The notes: generated by a model from the sequence alone, not told the origin. Counted from the first letter of the stretch, positions 33,219 through 42,716 are shown. The stretch is DNA of 64,000 nucleotides from Enterocloster bolteae (GCF_002234575.2 NZ_CP022464.2:868001-932000); one strand, 5' to 3'. Numbers and translations are program-made.

Positions 33219-35042
33219 ATGGGGATGTATATGAAAGGGTTATGTGAGAATGTAAAAGGGGCCTGGGACTGGCTGTTCCATGAACATATTTCACGCAGAA
33301 TCATGGCCGTGTTCGTGATATTTTTCCTCATCAGCTTTTTTCTGACCTATTCCCTGTATTCGTGGGCTGCCAGGAAGCAGGAGGACTCCATGATAGAGCA
33401 GTCATCGGTGCAGATGGTCACTGGGGTCAGAAACAATCTGGATGAGATGGTCCTTAATGTGAACGATGATTTCAATATGCTGTTAAAAGGAGGCACCCTG
33501 GATGTGGTGAACCATCTTCCCAGGCCGGAGGACAGAAAAACATATGACAACATGCTGTTTACCGCTCTTGACAGCAACCATTATCTGGAGTCCATCTATC
33601 TTCTGGATTTTTCGGCGCACCTGTACGGCGTGGACAAGCATGACATGAAGCGGCTCAGCGTGGATTCCACATTGAAATGTCCGTGGTACAGGAAAGCCCT
33701 GGAAGCAGGGGGGAGCTATATACTGGAGTATGAGGCAGGAGGCATTTTCTATAAAAGATACAATTCCAGGTTTGTGTCTGTCATCAGGACCATCAACAGC
33801 CTGGAGACCCAGAAGCCTCAGGGATTCATTATTATGAATATTCCCACAGATGCCATAGCGGAAATCTGCAGCGCGGCTGCTTATGGAAGCCAGGCCATGA
33901 TAGGGATTATGGACCAGGATGGAAACCTGATTGCGGGTACGCCCGGATTTGAATACCAGGATTTCCTTAAAACGCCGGCCGGAAGCAGTGATGAGGAAAA
34001 ACTTCTGGTAAGCCGCAAGGGGGATGGGGAGCATACCACTTCCCTTTACCTGCCGGACTATGGATGGCACCTGATTGCCAGGATACCCAGTCAGGTGAAC
34101 CGCAGCGCTTTTAAGGACCTGTTCCTGATCGCCACCCTTATTTTTCTGGTGAATGTGGTGCTGATGCTTTTCGGCTCCCTTTACATATCCAAGTCCATAT
34201 CCAATCCCATCTATGCGCTGATTGGAATGATGAATACGGTAAAGGACCGGAATTTCAGGAAGATACCTGTCAAATACCCCAAAAGCGAGATTGGGATTTT
34301 ACAGACGAATTACAATAACATGGTGGACGAGATATCATCCCTGCTGTCCAGGCTGGTGGAGGAGCAGAAAATCAAGGAAAAGGCGGAGCTGCACGCGTTG
34401 TTTGAGCAGGTAAAGCCTCATTTTCTCTACAACACCCTGGATGCTATCGGCTATATGGCCCTGACGGAGGAGCCGTCCCAGACCTATGAGGCCATAGAGA
34501 CATTGGGGAGCTTTTACAGGCAGAGCCTGAGCCAGGGGGACCAGATGATAACCGTTGAAAAGGAGACAGCCATTGTAAACGATTATGTAAAGCTTTTGAG
34601 GCTCAGGTACGGGGATTTGTTCGATGTGGAGTACCAGGTGGATGAGAGCTGCCTCAGGGTTCTGGTGCCCCACCTGATTCTCCAGCCGTTAGTGGAGAAT
34701 GCCGTGTACCACGGGATTAAGCCAATGGGCGGAAACGGGCATATCCGCATCTGGATTGGACCGGAGGAGGGCGGCCGGATGAAAATACAGGTGCGGGACA
34801 ACGGAGTGGGCATAGATGCTTCCGCCCTGTCAAAACTTCAGGACTACCATAAAATATGGAATATTGATATTGACGTGTCGGGAACCGGGATTGGCCTGAT
34901 TGGCACCATACAGAGAATCGTACTGATATACGGTGAACAGGCGTCTTACCAGATTAGAAGCGTGCCAGAGGGAGGAACGGAAATCACCTTCCTTCTGCCG
35001 GTGACCTGCGGGGGAGAAGAGGACCATGGAGACTGGATATGA
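33219..35042 (+). CDS. Membrane sensor histidine kinase (YesM type)
   Basis: The 607-residue kinase has a first membrane helix at about 29-50 (IMAVFVIFFLISFFLTYSLY), a large extracytoplasmic dCache-like sensor to about 300, a second helix at about 305-328, a HAMP linker (SISNPIYALIGMMNTV), the His_kinase domain with VKPHFLYNTLDAIGYM (phospho-His in P-H-F-L-Y-N) and an HATPase end with HLILQPLVENAVYHGI and DNGVGI. YesM-type kinases sense extracellular sugars, often with a binding protein. The ribosome site is weak, so the start could be 33219 or Met at 33231. It overlaps the regulator gene by 17 bases. Confidence 0.92.
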   Translation: MGMYMKGLCENVKGAWDWLFHEHISRRIMAVFVIFFLISFFLTYSLYSWAARKQEDSMIEQSSVQMVTGVRNNLDEMVLNVNDDFNMLLKGGTLDVVNHLPRPEDRKTYDNMLFTALDSNHYLESIYLLDFSAHLYGVDKHDMKRLSVDSTLKCPWYRKALEAGGSYILEYEAGGIFYKRYNSRFVSVIRTINSLETQKPQGFIIMNIPTDAIAEICSAAAYGSQAMIGIMDQDGNLIAGTPGFEYQDFLKTPAGSSDEEKLLVSRKGDGEHTTSLYLPDYGWHLIARIPSQVNRSAFKDLFLIATLIFLVNVVLMLFGSLYISKSISNPIYALIGMMNTVKDRNFRKIPVKYPKSEIGILQTNYNNMVDEISSLLSRLVEEQKIKEKAELHALFEQVKPHFLYNTLDAIGYMALTEEPSQTYEAIETLGSFYRQSLSQGDQMITVEKETAIVNDYVKLLRLRYGDLFDVEYQVDESCLRVLVPHLILQPLVENAVYHGIKPMGGNGHIRIWIGPEEGGRMKIQVRDNGVGIDASALSKLQDYHKIWNIDIDVSGTGIGLIGTIQRIVLIYGEQASYQIRSVPEGGTEITFLLPVTCGGEEDHGDWI

Positions 35043-36639
35043 CCAGCTGTTAAAAGTGATGTTTGTGGATGATGAGGAGAAAACCAGGAAACTTCTCAGG
35101 GTTTTTGTGGACTGGCAGTCCATCGGCTATGAGCCGGTGGAGGACGCGGCCAGCGCCAACCAGGCCATGGAACTGATAGAAGAGGAGCATCCTGACGTGG
35201 TTATCACGGACATTGAGATGCCCTATATCAACGGCCTGGAATTTGCCCAGATGCTGGCGGAGGAGTATCCGCAGATCGTGGTCATCGTTCTGACGGCCCA
35301 TGACCTGTTCCAGTACGCGCAGAAATCCGTGGAGCTGGGCATCAAGAGTTTCCTGTTAAAGCCCATACGGAGGGCGGAACTGATTGAGGTCATGAAGGAT
35401 GTGCGGACCGATATCATGGAGGAGCGCAGAGCTATTTTTGAGTTTGAGGGGCTTAAAAGCAGGATTGCGGAGTCCAGGACGCTGATTGTCCAGAATTTCC
35501 TCAACAACCTGCTTTTGAATAAGGTGGACCAGGAAAGCCTGTGGGGTACCATACGCTACTATGATATTCCTCTGAGAAGGGATACAGGGCACTACAATGT
35601 AATGGTGCTGATGCCGGAGAAACACAATGACCCGGAGGAGGACGAGCTGAGAAGGCAGCAGTGCATGGAGGTGCTGTCCCCGGCGGTAAGCCGCCTTACG
35701 GATGTGCTGCTGCTAAAGGACATACACCAGAACCTGATTCTCCTGAGCCAGAATAAGAAAATCAGCCTCATGTCCTACGGCGCCCATTTTACCGTACTGA
35801 TTAAAGAAAAGCTGTCCATGGGAATCTATGCGGGCTGCGGAAATCCGGTGGATTCCCTGGAGGAGATCCGCTACAGCTACAAGCAGGCATATAAGAATGC
35901 CATGATTGCCAGCTACAGCCACAACCAGGCATTTCTTTCATCGGGCAGGGAATCCGATATGGGAGGCCTCCAGGAGCTGATCCAGACCCTGACAGAGGAG
36001 CTGCCCCTATATCTGGGGATACCTTCCGGGGACAAGGTGAGGCAGCTGGTGGGCACGGCCTACGGGACACTTAAGGGCCTGCCGCAGAGCAGCCTTTCGG
36101 ATTATCTTGTTATATCTTATTCCATTGTCAATGTGACCCTGTCCACCCTGAGCGACAATGGAATTCCTTACATAGAGATATACAGCACGGACCATCTGCC
36201 CTATGAGAAGATACTCCGTCTCACCGGGGCAGAGGAGATTGAGAAGTATATCAGCCAGTTTACAGACTTTACGGTCTGCCAGATTGAAGAGTACATGAAC
36301 AAGAAAAACACCATGCTGGTCCACCGGATTGTCCAGTACATGAACGAGCATATGGATGATTCCACTCTGTCGCTGGCTAAGATATCAAAGATCAACTATA
36401 TCAACAACTCGTATCTCAGCAGGACCTTCAAGTGTGTTATGGGAATCAACTTTATGGACTATCTGGTATCCATCCGCATCGAGGCAGCCAAAAAGCTTCT
36501 GAAGGGAACGGATTTGAGAATTTATGAGGTGGCCCGCAGCGTGGGCATCGAGGACCCCAACTATTTTTCCAAGTTTTTCAAAAAACATACCCAGGAAACG
36601 CCGGCCCAGTACCGGGATCGATGTCAGGAAGCCTTGTAG
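35026..36639 (+). CDS. AraC-type response regulator (YesN type)
   Basis: The 537-residue regulator has an N-terminal receiver domain with the acidic pair in MFVDDEE, phospho-Asp in VVITDIEMPYINGLE and the late lysine in FLLKPIRRAEL, a long middle region of unknown fold, and a C-terminal AraC helix-turn-helix (YINNSYLSRTFKCVMGINFM and VGIEDPNYFSKFFKKHTQETPAQYR). It is the partner of the upstream kinase and most probably controls the ABC importer operon at 27294. The stop codon lies in the loop of a terminator hairpin. Confidence 0.93.
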   Translation: METGYDQLLKVMFVDDEEKTRKLLRVFVDWQSIGYEPVEDAASANQAMELIEEEHPDVVITDIEMPYINGLEFAQMLAEEYPQIVVIVLTAHDLFQYAQKSVELGIKSFLLKPIRRAELIEVMKDVRTDIMEERRAIFEFEGLKSRIAESRTLIVQNFLNNLLLNKVDQESLWGTIRYYDIPLRRDTGHYNVMVLMPEKHNDPEEDELRRQQCMEVLSPAVSRLTDVLLLKDIHQNLILLSQNKKISLMSYGAHFTVLIKEKLSMGIYAGCGNPVDSLEEIRYSYKQAYKNAMIASYSHNQAFLSSGRESDMGGLQELIQTLTEELPLYLGIPSGDKVRQLVGTAYGTLKGLPQSSLSDYLVISYSIVNVTLSTLSDNGIPYIEIYSTDHLPYEKILRLTGAEEIEKYISQFTDFTVCQIEEYMNKKNTMLVHRIVQYMNEHMDDSTLSLAKISKINYINNSYLSRTFKCVMGINFMDYLVSIRIEAAKKLLKGTDLRIYEVARSVGIEDPNYFSKFFKKHTQETPAQYRDRCQEAL

Positions 36640-36653
36640 GCTTCCTTTTTTTT
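36626..36653 (+). terminator. Terminator of yesN-like gene
   Basis: AGGAAGCC (36626-36633) pairs with GGCTTCCT (36639-36646) around a five-base loop that contains the stop codon; eight T residues follow. Confidence 0.92.
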
Positions 36654-36777
36654 GCATTTATGAAGAAACAAAGAACGTTTTATTGTGCATAATATATAAA
36701 TCACCTGACAAAAACTTGTGTAATATGGCGCCCTGATTTAAAAAAAGTGAAAGAACTTTCTGAACATCTAAGTGCTA

Positions 36778-36805
36778 TTGAAAATAAAATCAAACCTGTT
36801 ATACT
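36778..36805 (+). promoter_or_regulatory. Promoter of the sialic-acid operon
   Basis: TTGAAA (36778-36783) and TATACT (36800-36805) are separated by 16 bases, 64 bases before the nanE start. GAAAG-AA-CTTTC (36749-36760), just upstream of -35, is a small inverted repeat that may be an RpiR operator; that part is weak. Confidence 0.6.
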
Positions 36806-36869
36806 AAAGCTACAAGAGATGAGCAGCCGGAACAAGGCTGCCAGGCATTCATAACAAGGAGGAACTCAT

Positions 36870-37556
36870 ATGAACGAAAAAGTAGAGAGCCTGAAAGGGA
36901 AGCTGATTGTATCCTGCCAGGCCCTGCCCCATGAGCCGCTTCATTCGTCCTTTATCATGGGCCGGATGGCACTGGCTGCCAAGGAGGGCGGAGCGTACGG
37001 AATACGTGCCAATACCAAGGAGGATATCGCTGAAATCCAGGCCCGGGTTGACCTGCCTGTCATCGGCATCGTGAAACGTGACTATGAGGACAGCAAGGTA
37101 TACATTACGCCTACCATGAAGGAAATCAACGAGCTGATGGAAGTCAAACCTGATATCATAGCGCTGGACGCTACCCACAGCCTGAGGCCGGGCGGCAGGA
37201 CCCTGGATGAATTTTACAGGGAAATCCGGAAAAGCTATCCGGAACAGCTGCTGATGGCGGACTGCTCTACAGTGGAGGAAGCCCTTCACGCAGACCAGCT
37301 GGGATTTGACTTTATCGGGACCACACTGGTGGGCTATACGGACCAGAGCAGAGACCTTAAAATTGAATCCAACGATTTTGAAATCATCCGCCAGATTGTG
37401 GCAAAGGTGAAACACCGTGTCATTGCGGAGGGAAACATCAACACGCCGGAAAAGGCGAAGAGGGTTATTGAACTGGGGGCCTTCAGTGTGGTGGTGGGTT
37501 CCATTATCACCAGGCCCCAGCTGATAACAAAGTCTTTTGCAGAGGCGCTGGATTAG
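36870..37556 (+). CDS. nanE: N-acetylmannosamine-6-phosphate 2-epimerase
   Basis: The 228-residue TIM-barrel protein has the NanE pattern: LIVSCQALPHEPLHSSFIMG at the N-terminus, GGAYGIRANTKEDIAEIQ, PVIGIVKRDY, DIIALDATHSLRPGG, ADCSTVEEALHADQLGFDFI, and AEGNINTPEKAKRVIELGAFSVVVG. It converts ManNAc-6-P to GlcNAc-6-P in the cytoplasm, the last sialic-acid-specific step before the amino-sugar pathway. It is the first gene of the operon, with ACAAGGAGG before ATG 36870. Confidence 0.95.
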   Translation: MNEKVESLKGKLIVSCQALPHEPLHSSFIMGRMALAAKEGGAYGIRANTKEDIAEIQARVDLPVIGIVKRDYEDSKVYITPTMKEINELMEVKPDIIALDATHSLRPGGRTLDEFYREIRKSYPEQLLMADCSTVEEALHADQLGFDFIGTTLVGYTDQSRDLKIESNDFEIIRQIVAKVKHRVIAEGNINTPEKAKRVIELGAFSVVVGSIITRPQLITKSFAEALD

Positions 37557-37622
37557 TACAAACATGTTAACCATTTCATTATAAAGGGGACCCAACGGGT
37601 CATTGAAAGGAGAAGTAAGATT

Positions 37623-38540
37623 ATGGCAAACTTAGAAAAGTATAAAGGTGTTATTCCTGCATTTTACGCATGCTACGACGCAGAGGGAAATGTGAGCCCG
37701 GAGAGGGTAAGGGCTCTGACTGAGTACCATATCAGAAAAGGCGTTAAGGGTGTTTATGTAAATGGATCTTCAGGAGAGTGCATCTACCAGAGCCTGGAAG
37801 ACCGCAAGATTACACTGGAAAATGTAATGGCAGCTGCCAAGGGCAGGCTGACCGTCATCGCACATGTGGGCTGCAATAATACCAAAGACAGCGTGGAACT
37901 GGCAAAGCATGCAGAGAGCCTGGGCGTTGACGCCATCGCATCCATCCCGCCCATCTACTTCCATCTGCCGGAGTATGCAATTGCCGCCTACTGGAATGCC
38001 ATGAGCCAGGCAGCTCCCAACACGGATTTCATTATCTACAATATCCCCCAGCTGGCAGGCGTGGCCCTGACACAGAGCCTGTTCGCCGAGATGAGGAAGA
38101 ACCCAAGGGTCATCGGTGTAAAGAATTCCTCCATGCCTGTGCAGGATATCCAGATGTTCAAGCTGGCAGGCGGGGATGACTACATCATCTTCAATGGCCC
38201 GGACGAGCAGTTTATCAGCGGCCGTGTCATCGGAGCAGAGGCCGGTATCGGCGGAACCTACGGCGTGATGCCTGAGCTGTTCCTGAAAATGGATGAGCTG
38301 GTGAAGGCAGGTAAGATGGAAGAGGCTATGAAGGTACAGTATGCTGCCAACGACATTATCTACAAGATGTGCTCCGGACACGGCAATATGTACGGTATGA
38401 TTAAAGAGATGCTTCGCATCAACGAGTCCCTGGATCTGGGCGGGGTCAGGGAACCGCTGCCTCAGCTGATTGAATCCGACCTTGCCATTGCACAGGAAGC
38501 AGCCCGCATGGTGAAGGAAGCGGTTGCAGCATACTGCTAA
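37623..38540 (+). CDS. nanA: N-acetylneuraminate lyase (DHDPS/NAL family)
   Basis: The 305-residue class I aldolase cleaves sialic acid to ManNAc and pyruvate. Typical segments are KGVIPAFYACYDAEGNVSPE, YVNGSSGECIYQS (pyruvate carboxylate loop), the Tyr of FIIYNIPQLAGV and the Schiff-base Lys of PRVIGVKNSSM, and GPDEQFISGRVIGAEAGIGG. Placement right after nanE and before a transporter leaves little doubt about sialic acid or a close relative as substrate. GAAAGGAG precedes ATG 37623. A gap of 188 bases follows without a clear hairpin or gene. Confidence 0.93.
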   Translation: MANLEKYKGVIPAFYACYDAEGNVSPERVRALTEYHIRKGVKGVYVNGSSGECIYQSLEDRKITLENVMAAAKGRLTVIAHVGCNNTKDSVELAKHAESLGVDAIASIPPIYFHLPEYAIAAYWNAMSQAAPNTDFIIYNIPQLAGVALTQSLFAEMRKNPRVIGVKNSSMPVQDIQMFKLAGGDDYIIFNGPDEQFISGRVIGAEAGIGGTYGVMPELFLKMDELVKAGKMEEAMKVQYAANDIIYKMCSGHGNMYGMIKEMLRINESLDLGGVREPLPQLIESDLAIAQEAARMVKEAVAAYC

Positions 38541-38728
38541 GACCAGGTGTGTTTCTGACGGGGATGTCAGGCGCTCTGTTCACAGTTACCTGTGCAGTAC
38601 TGAAGATAATGTAAATGGTCCCCGGTCCTTTCTGGAGGGAGAAAGGGCCGGCATGGGACCGGAATGCGTTTGGGAAAAGGAGGATGTTTCCCAGGGTTTT
38701 CCGTATAGCAAAGAAGGGAGATTGATTT

Positions 38729-40231
38729 ATGCAGGGTTTTACTACAATTGATTTGATTATACTGATTGTTTATCTTGCGGCTGTATTATTTGCCGGACTC
38801 TTCTTCTCCAAAAAGGAGATGAAGGGAAAAGAGTTCTTTAAGGGAGACGGCACCATTCCGTGGTGGGTTACTTCCGTTTCCATATTCGCAACATTATTAA
38901 GTCCCATTTCCTTCCTGTCCCTGGCAGGAAATTCCTATGCAGGAACATGGATTATGTGGTTCGCACAGTTAGGAATGCTTGTGGCCATACCCATTACCAT
39001 TAAATTCTTCCTGCCAATCTACAGCAAGCTGGACATCGACACAGCCTACCATTATCTTGAAATCCGTTTTGGAAGCAAGGGCCTGCGTGTCCTGGGCGCC
39101 GTCATGTTCATCGTGTACCAGGTGGGCCGCATGTCCATCATCATGTATCTTCCATCCATGGTACTCTCCAAGCTTACAGGCCTTAATGTAAATCTCCTGA
39201 TTATTGCCATGGGTGTGATTGCCATTATTTATTCCTACACAGGCGGACTTAAATCCGTTCTCTGGACCGATTTCATCCAGGGCAGCGTCCTTCTGGTTGG
39301 CGTTACCTTTGCGCTGTTCTACCTGGCCAACGGCATAAACGGCGGGTTCGGAGCCATTTTCCAGACCATGGGCGAAGGTAAATTCCTGGCGGCAGACCAG
39401 CCTATTTTTAATCCCAATATACTGAAGGACAGCGTATTCCTGCTGATTGTGGGCGCAGGTCTTAACACCTGTTCCTCCTATGTATCCAGTCAGGATATTG
39501 TGCAGCGTTTCACCACCACCACAGATATGAAGAAACTGAACAAGATGATGCTGACCAACGGCGCTCTGTCCATCTTCATCGCAACCGTATTTTACCTCAT
39601 CGGTACAGGACTGTATGTATTCTACAGCCAGAACGCGCTTCCTCCGGCAGCCCAGCAGGACCAGATTTTCGCGTCCTATATTGCTTATGAGCTTCCGGTA
39701 GGTATCACAGGACTGCTTTTGGCAGCCATCTATGCGGCATCCCAGTCCACTCTGTCCACCGGCCTTAATTCAGTGGCAACCAGCTGGACCCTGGATATCC
39801 AGGAGCGTCTTTCCAAGAAGGAGATGAGCTTTGCCCTTCAGACAAAAATCGCACAGTATGTATCCCTGGGCGTGGGCATTGTGGCCATTCTGGTGTCCAT
39901 GGTACTGGCAAACGGCGAAATCAAGTCAGCTTATGAGTGGTTCAACGGATTCATGGGACTGGTGCTGGGCGTGCTGGGCGGTACATTTGCCCTGGGTACA
40001 TTCACAAAGGTGGCCAATGCAAAGGGCGCATACGTGGCATTCTTTGTGGCAGCGGTTACCATGGTCTGCATCAAGTACATGGCTCCTGCGGGCTCCGTAT
40101 CCATCTGGTCCTATTCCATCATCTCCATCGCCATCTCACTGGTAGTGGGAATCCCGGTGAGCATGATTACAAGAAAGATGGACGGGGATACATCCAAGCC
40201 TGTAAAGGACGCTACGATTTACCACAATTAA
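38729..40231 (+). CDS. Sodium:solute symporter, probable sialic-acid transporter
   Basis: The 500-residue protein belongs to the SSS family, with about 13 helices starting TIDLIILIVYLAAVLFAGLFFS. Characteristic pieces are GDGTIPWWVTSVSIFATLLSPISFLSLAGNSYAG (Na-binding helix 1), DIDTAYHYLEIRFGSKGLRVLGA, YSYTGGLKSVLWTDFIQG and AAIYAASQSTLSTGLNSVATSW (second Na site). Its position inside a nan operon matches SiaT/NanT-type SSS transporters of Firmicutes that take up N-acetylneuraminate with sodium. The start follows AAAGAAGGGAG. Confidence 0.9.
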   Translation: MQGFTTIDLIILIVYLAAVLFAGLFFSKKEMKGKEFFKGDGTIPWWVTSVSIFATLLSPISFLSLAGNSYAGTWIMWFAQLGMLVAIPITIKFFLPIYSKLDIDTAYHYLEIRFGSKGLRVLGAVMFIVYQVGRMSIIMYLPSMVLSKLTGLNVNLLIIAMGVIAIIYSYTGGLKSVLWTDFIQGSVLLVGVTFALFYLANGINGGFGAIFQTMGEGKFLAADQPIFNPNILKDSVFLLIVGAGLNTCSSYVSSQDIVQRFTTTTDMKKLNKMMLTNGALSIFIATVFYLIGTGLYVFYSQNALPPAAQQDQIFASYIAYELPVGITGLLLAAIYAASQSTLSTGLNSVATSWTLDIQERLSKKEMSFALQTKIAQYVSLGVGIVAILVSMVLANGEIKSAYEWFNGFMGLVLGVLGGTFALGTFTKVANAKGAYVAFFVAAVTMVCIKYMAPAGSVSIWSYSIISIAISLVVGIPVSMITRKMDGDTSKPVKDATIYHN

Positions 40232-40254
40232 TGATTCATTAACAGGAGGTAATC

Positions 40255-40710
40255 ATGATATTTGGAAACATTACACAGGAAAAGACCTATGCCTTTCTTC
40301 CTGAGGATTTAAAGGAATGCTTTGCCTATGCAAAGGAGCATGATTTGGCGTCTTACGAAAAAGGATGCCATCCCATCGACGGAGAAAGGCTGTTTGTCAA
40401 TGTGGTGGAGTATGAGACTACCCGGCCTGAGAACCGCTTCTGGGAAGCCCACAGGAATTACCTGGATGTACATTTAATGCTTGACGGGCAGGAGCAGATT
40501 GATTTAAACTTTATAGAGAACATGGAGCAGAAGGAGTATGTGGAGAAGGATGACTTCCTTCCCATGGACGGCGCACCCAACAGCCATGTGGTGCTCAGGC
40601 CGGGGGATTTCCTGATTTGCTACCCGGAGGACGGACACCGCACAGCCGTGGCCGTAAACGAACCTGAGAAAATCAAGAAGGCCATATTCAAGGTGCGGAT
40701 TGACCATTAA
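40255..40710 (+). CDS. YhcH/YjgK/YiaL-family protein (probable sialic acid anomerase)
   Basis: The 151-residue cupin-like protein has the family features RPENRFWEAHRNYLDVHLMLDGQEQID and a C-terminal DFLICYPEDGHRTAVAVNEPEKIKKAIFKVRI, which contain the metal-binding His/Glu residues. E. coli relatives NanQ/YhcH act as sialic acid or open-chain anomer isomerases, or as epimerase-like helpers. It sits directly after the transporter with ACAGGAGG, which supports that role. Confidence 0.88.
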   Translation: MIFGNITQEKTYAFLPEDLKECFAYAKEHDLASYEKGCHPIDGERLFVNVVEYETTRPENRFWEAHRNYLDVHLMLDGQEQIDLNFIENMEQKEYVEKDDFLPMDGAPNSHVVLRPGDFLICYPEDGHRTAVAVNEPEKIKKAIFKVRIDH

Positions 40711-40732
40711 AAGCATATAGACCCGGATACAG

Positions 40733-40800
40733 AGGCAAACCAAAGACCCTGGAACGCAGGACGGAGCATCCCGTCTGCGCTCCGGGCAGGTTTGCCTTTT
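40733..40800 (+). terminator. Long intercistronic hairpin between the anomerase and kinase genes
   Basis: AGGCAAACC (40733-40741) pairs with GGTTTGCCT (40789-40797), with a second stem inside (GCAGGACGG with CCCGTCTGC) and a short T-run after it. It likely limits or processes transcription into the ROK kinase and regulator genes. Confidence 0.55.
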
Positions 40801-40863
40801 GCGGCAGGGCGGCGTAAAGGGCGGCGTCAGGGTGAAAAGAAGATTTAAAGGAGCGGTGCTACG

Positions 40864-41760
40864 ATGAAACAGTATATTTGCATTGATATCGGGGGAACGG
40901 AAATCAAGCACGGGGTGCTGGACGAAAATGAGAAATTTCTTGCAAAGGGTAAGGTGCCCACCGAGGCCTTTAAAGGCGGGCCTGCCCTGTTAAAAAAGGT
41001 CATGGGGATTGCGGCGGACTACCTGAAGGACCGGAAGACAGAGGGAATCTGTGTGTCCACTGCCGGCATGGTGGATGTGGAAAAGGGGGAGATATTCTAT
41101 GCAGCCCCTTTGATTCCTGAGTATGCGGGAACAAAGCTCAAGGCCAGCATGGAGGCGGAATTCGGACTTCCCTGCGAGGTGGAGAATGACGTGAACTGCG
41201 CCGGCCTGGCGGAGGCTGTGTCCGGGGCAGCGGCAGGGGCCCAGTCGGCCCTGTGCCTTACGGTTGGAACCGGAATCGGCGGCTGCATCATCATCGGCGG
41301 CAGGGTGTATCACGGGTGGAGCGGAAGCGCCTGCGAGGTGGGATACATGCACATGGACGGAAGTGATTTCCAGACCCTGGGAGCTGCCAGCATACTGGTA
41401 AAACGGGTGGCGGCTGCCAAGGGGGAGCCTGAGGCCCAGTGGAACGGCTACCGTATTTTCCAGCTGGCCGGGGAAGGGGACTCTATATGCGTGGAGGCCA
41501 TTGACCAGATGTGCGATTGTCTGGGAAAAGGCATTTCCAATATATGTTATGTGCTGAATCCCCAGATCGTAGTGCTGGGAGGGGGAATCATGGCCCAGGA
41601 GGAGTACCTGCGTCCCAGACTGGAAAAGGCTCTTGCCCGGTATCTGGTATCCAGCATATATGAAAAGACAGAGCTGGCCTTTGCCAGGCACCAGAATGAC
41701 GCGGGGATGCGGGGAGCCTACTATCATTTCCTGGAGAGGCAGGGAAAGGCCCGGAGCTGA
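40864..41760 (+). CDS. nanK: ROK-family sugar kinase, probable N-acetylmannosamine kinase
   Basis: The 298-residue protein has the ROK N-terminal phosphate loop CIDIGGTEIKHGVLDE, catalytic Asp in CEVENDVNCAGLAEAVSG, LTVGTGIGGCIIIGGRVYHG and the LNPQIVVLGGGIM block. In the operon it should phosphorylate ManNAc to ManNAc-6-P, the substrate of NanE. The CxCGxxGCxE zinc motif of many ROK proteins is absent: after CEVGYMHMDG comes SDFQTLGAASILV. That subfamily without zinc is known in Firmicutes. AAAGGAG precedes ATG 40864. The gene symbol rests on context. Confidence 0.85.
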   Translation: MKQYICIDIGGTEIKHGVLDENEKFLAKGKVPTEAFKGGPALLKKVMGIAADYLKDRKTEGICVSTAGMVDVEKGEIFYAAPLIPEYAGTKLKASMEAEFGLPCEVENDVNCAGLAEAVSGAAAGAQSALCLTVGTGIGGCIIIGGRVYHGWSGSACEVGYMHMDGSDFQTLGAASILVKRVAAAKGEPEAQWNGYRIFQLAGEGDSICVEAIDQMCDCLGKGISNICYVLNPQIVVLGGGIMAQEEYLRPRLEKALARYLVSSIYEKTELAFARHQNDAGMRGAYYHFLERQGKARS

Positions 41761-41809
41761 CCGGTATTGGCCGAAAGCAGGTCTGTGGTCTTAACCAGGA
41801 GGAGGTATT

Positions 41810-42640
41810 ATGGAATATCTGAAATCAGTGATACCGGTCATAGAATCCAATTATGTGAATTTTACAACGGTGGAGCGCAGTATTGCGGATTTTTTTATCT
41901 ATAACAGGGAGCAGATGGATTTTTCAGCTAAGTCAGTGGCCGGAAAGCTGTTTGTGTCGGAGGCGTCCCTGTCGCGGTTTGCAAAGAAGTGCGGATTCAG
42001 GGGTTACAGGGAATTCATTTACCAGTATGAGGAAAATTTTGTGGTCAGGCAGGACTCCATGACAGGCAACACCAGGACTGTGCTCAATGCCTACCAGGAA
42101 CTTCTGAATAAGACGTATAACCTGGTAAATGAAAAGCAGATTGAGAGGGTGTGCCGGTATATGGCCAAGGCGGGACGCGTGTTTGTCTGCGGAACAGGAA
42201 GTTCAGGCCTGGCTGCCAGGGAGATGGAGCTGCGTTTTATGCGTATCGGCCTGGACATCACGTCCATGGACCACAGCGACATGATACGTATGCGCGGCGT
42301 GTTCCAGGACGAGAACTGCCTTGTCTTTGGCGTCAGCATCAGCGGTGAGAAGGAGGAAGTATTATACCTTCTGGAGGAAGCCCACAAGCGGGGCGCCAGG
42401 ACCGTGATGCTCACTGCCAGGAACAGGCCTGAATTCGATGCCTTCTGCGATGAGGTGGTGCTTCTTCCGTCACTGCTCCATCTGAACCATGGAAATGTGA
42501 TTTCACCCCAGTTCCCCATTCTCCTGCTGACGGACATCCTCTATTCCTACTATCTGTCCCAGGACCCGTATAAGAAGGAAGTGCTCCATGACAGTACATT
42601 GAGGGCCCTGGAAAAGGGGAGGAGAGAGAATGTAATGTAA
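41810..42640 (+). CDS. RpiR/MurR-family transcriptional regulator
   Basis: The 276-residue protein has an N-terminal RpiR helix-turn-helix (VERSIADFFIYNREQMDFSAK and SEASLSRFAKKCGFRGYREF) and a C-terminal SIS sugar-phosphate-binding domain (VFVCGTGSSGLAAREMELRFMRIG, VFGVSISGEKEEVLYLLE, GARTVMLTARN). It is the last gene of the nan operon, behind CCAGGAGGAGG, and should respond to a sialic-acid intermediate such as ManNAc-6-P or GlcNAc-6-P. Its operator may be the inverted repeat near 36749. Confidence 0.92.
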   Translation: MEYLKSVIPVIESNYVNFTTVERSIADFFIYNREQMDFSAKSVAGKLFVSEASLSRFAKKCGFRGYREFIYQYEENFVVRQDSMTGNTRTVLNAYQELLNKTYNLVNEKQIERVCRYMAKAGRVFVCGTGSSGLAAREMELRFMRIGLDITSMDHSDMIRMRGVFQDENCLVFGVSISGEKEEVLYLLEEAHKRGARTVMLTARNRPEFDAFCDEVVLLPSLLHLNHGNVISPQFPILLLTDILYSYYLSQDPYKKEVLHDSTLRALEKGRRENVM

Positions 42641-42716
42641 ATGCCGGGAGACGCCCATTCCCGGCGGGATAAAATGTATCTCAGGACGTTTCAGGACCAT
42701 GAGGGCTATTAAACTT

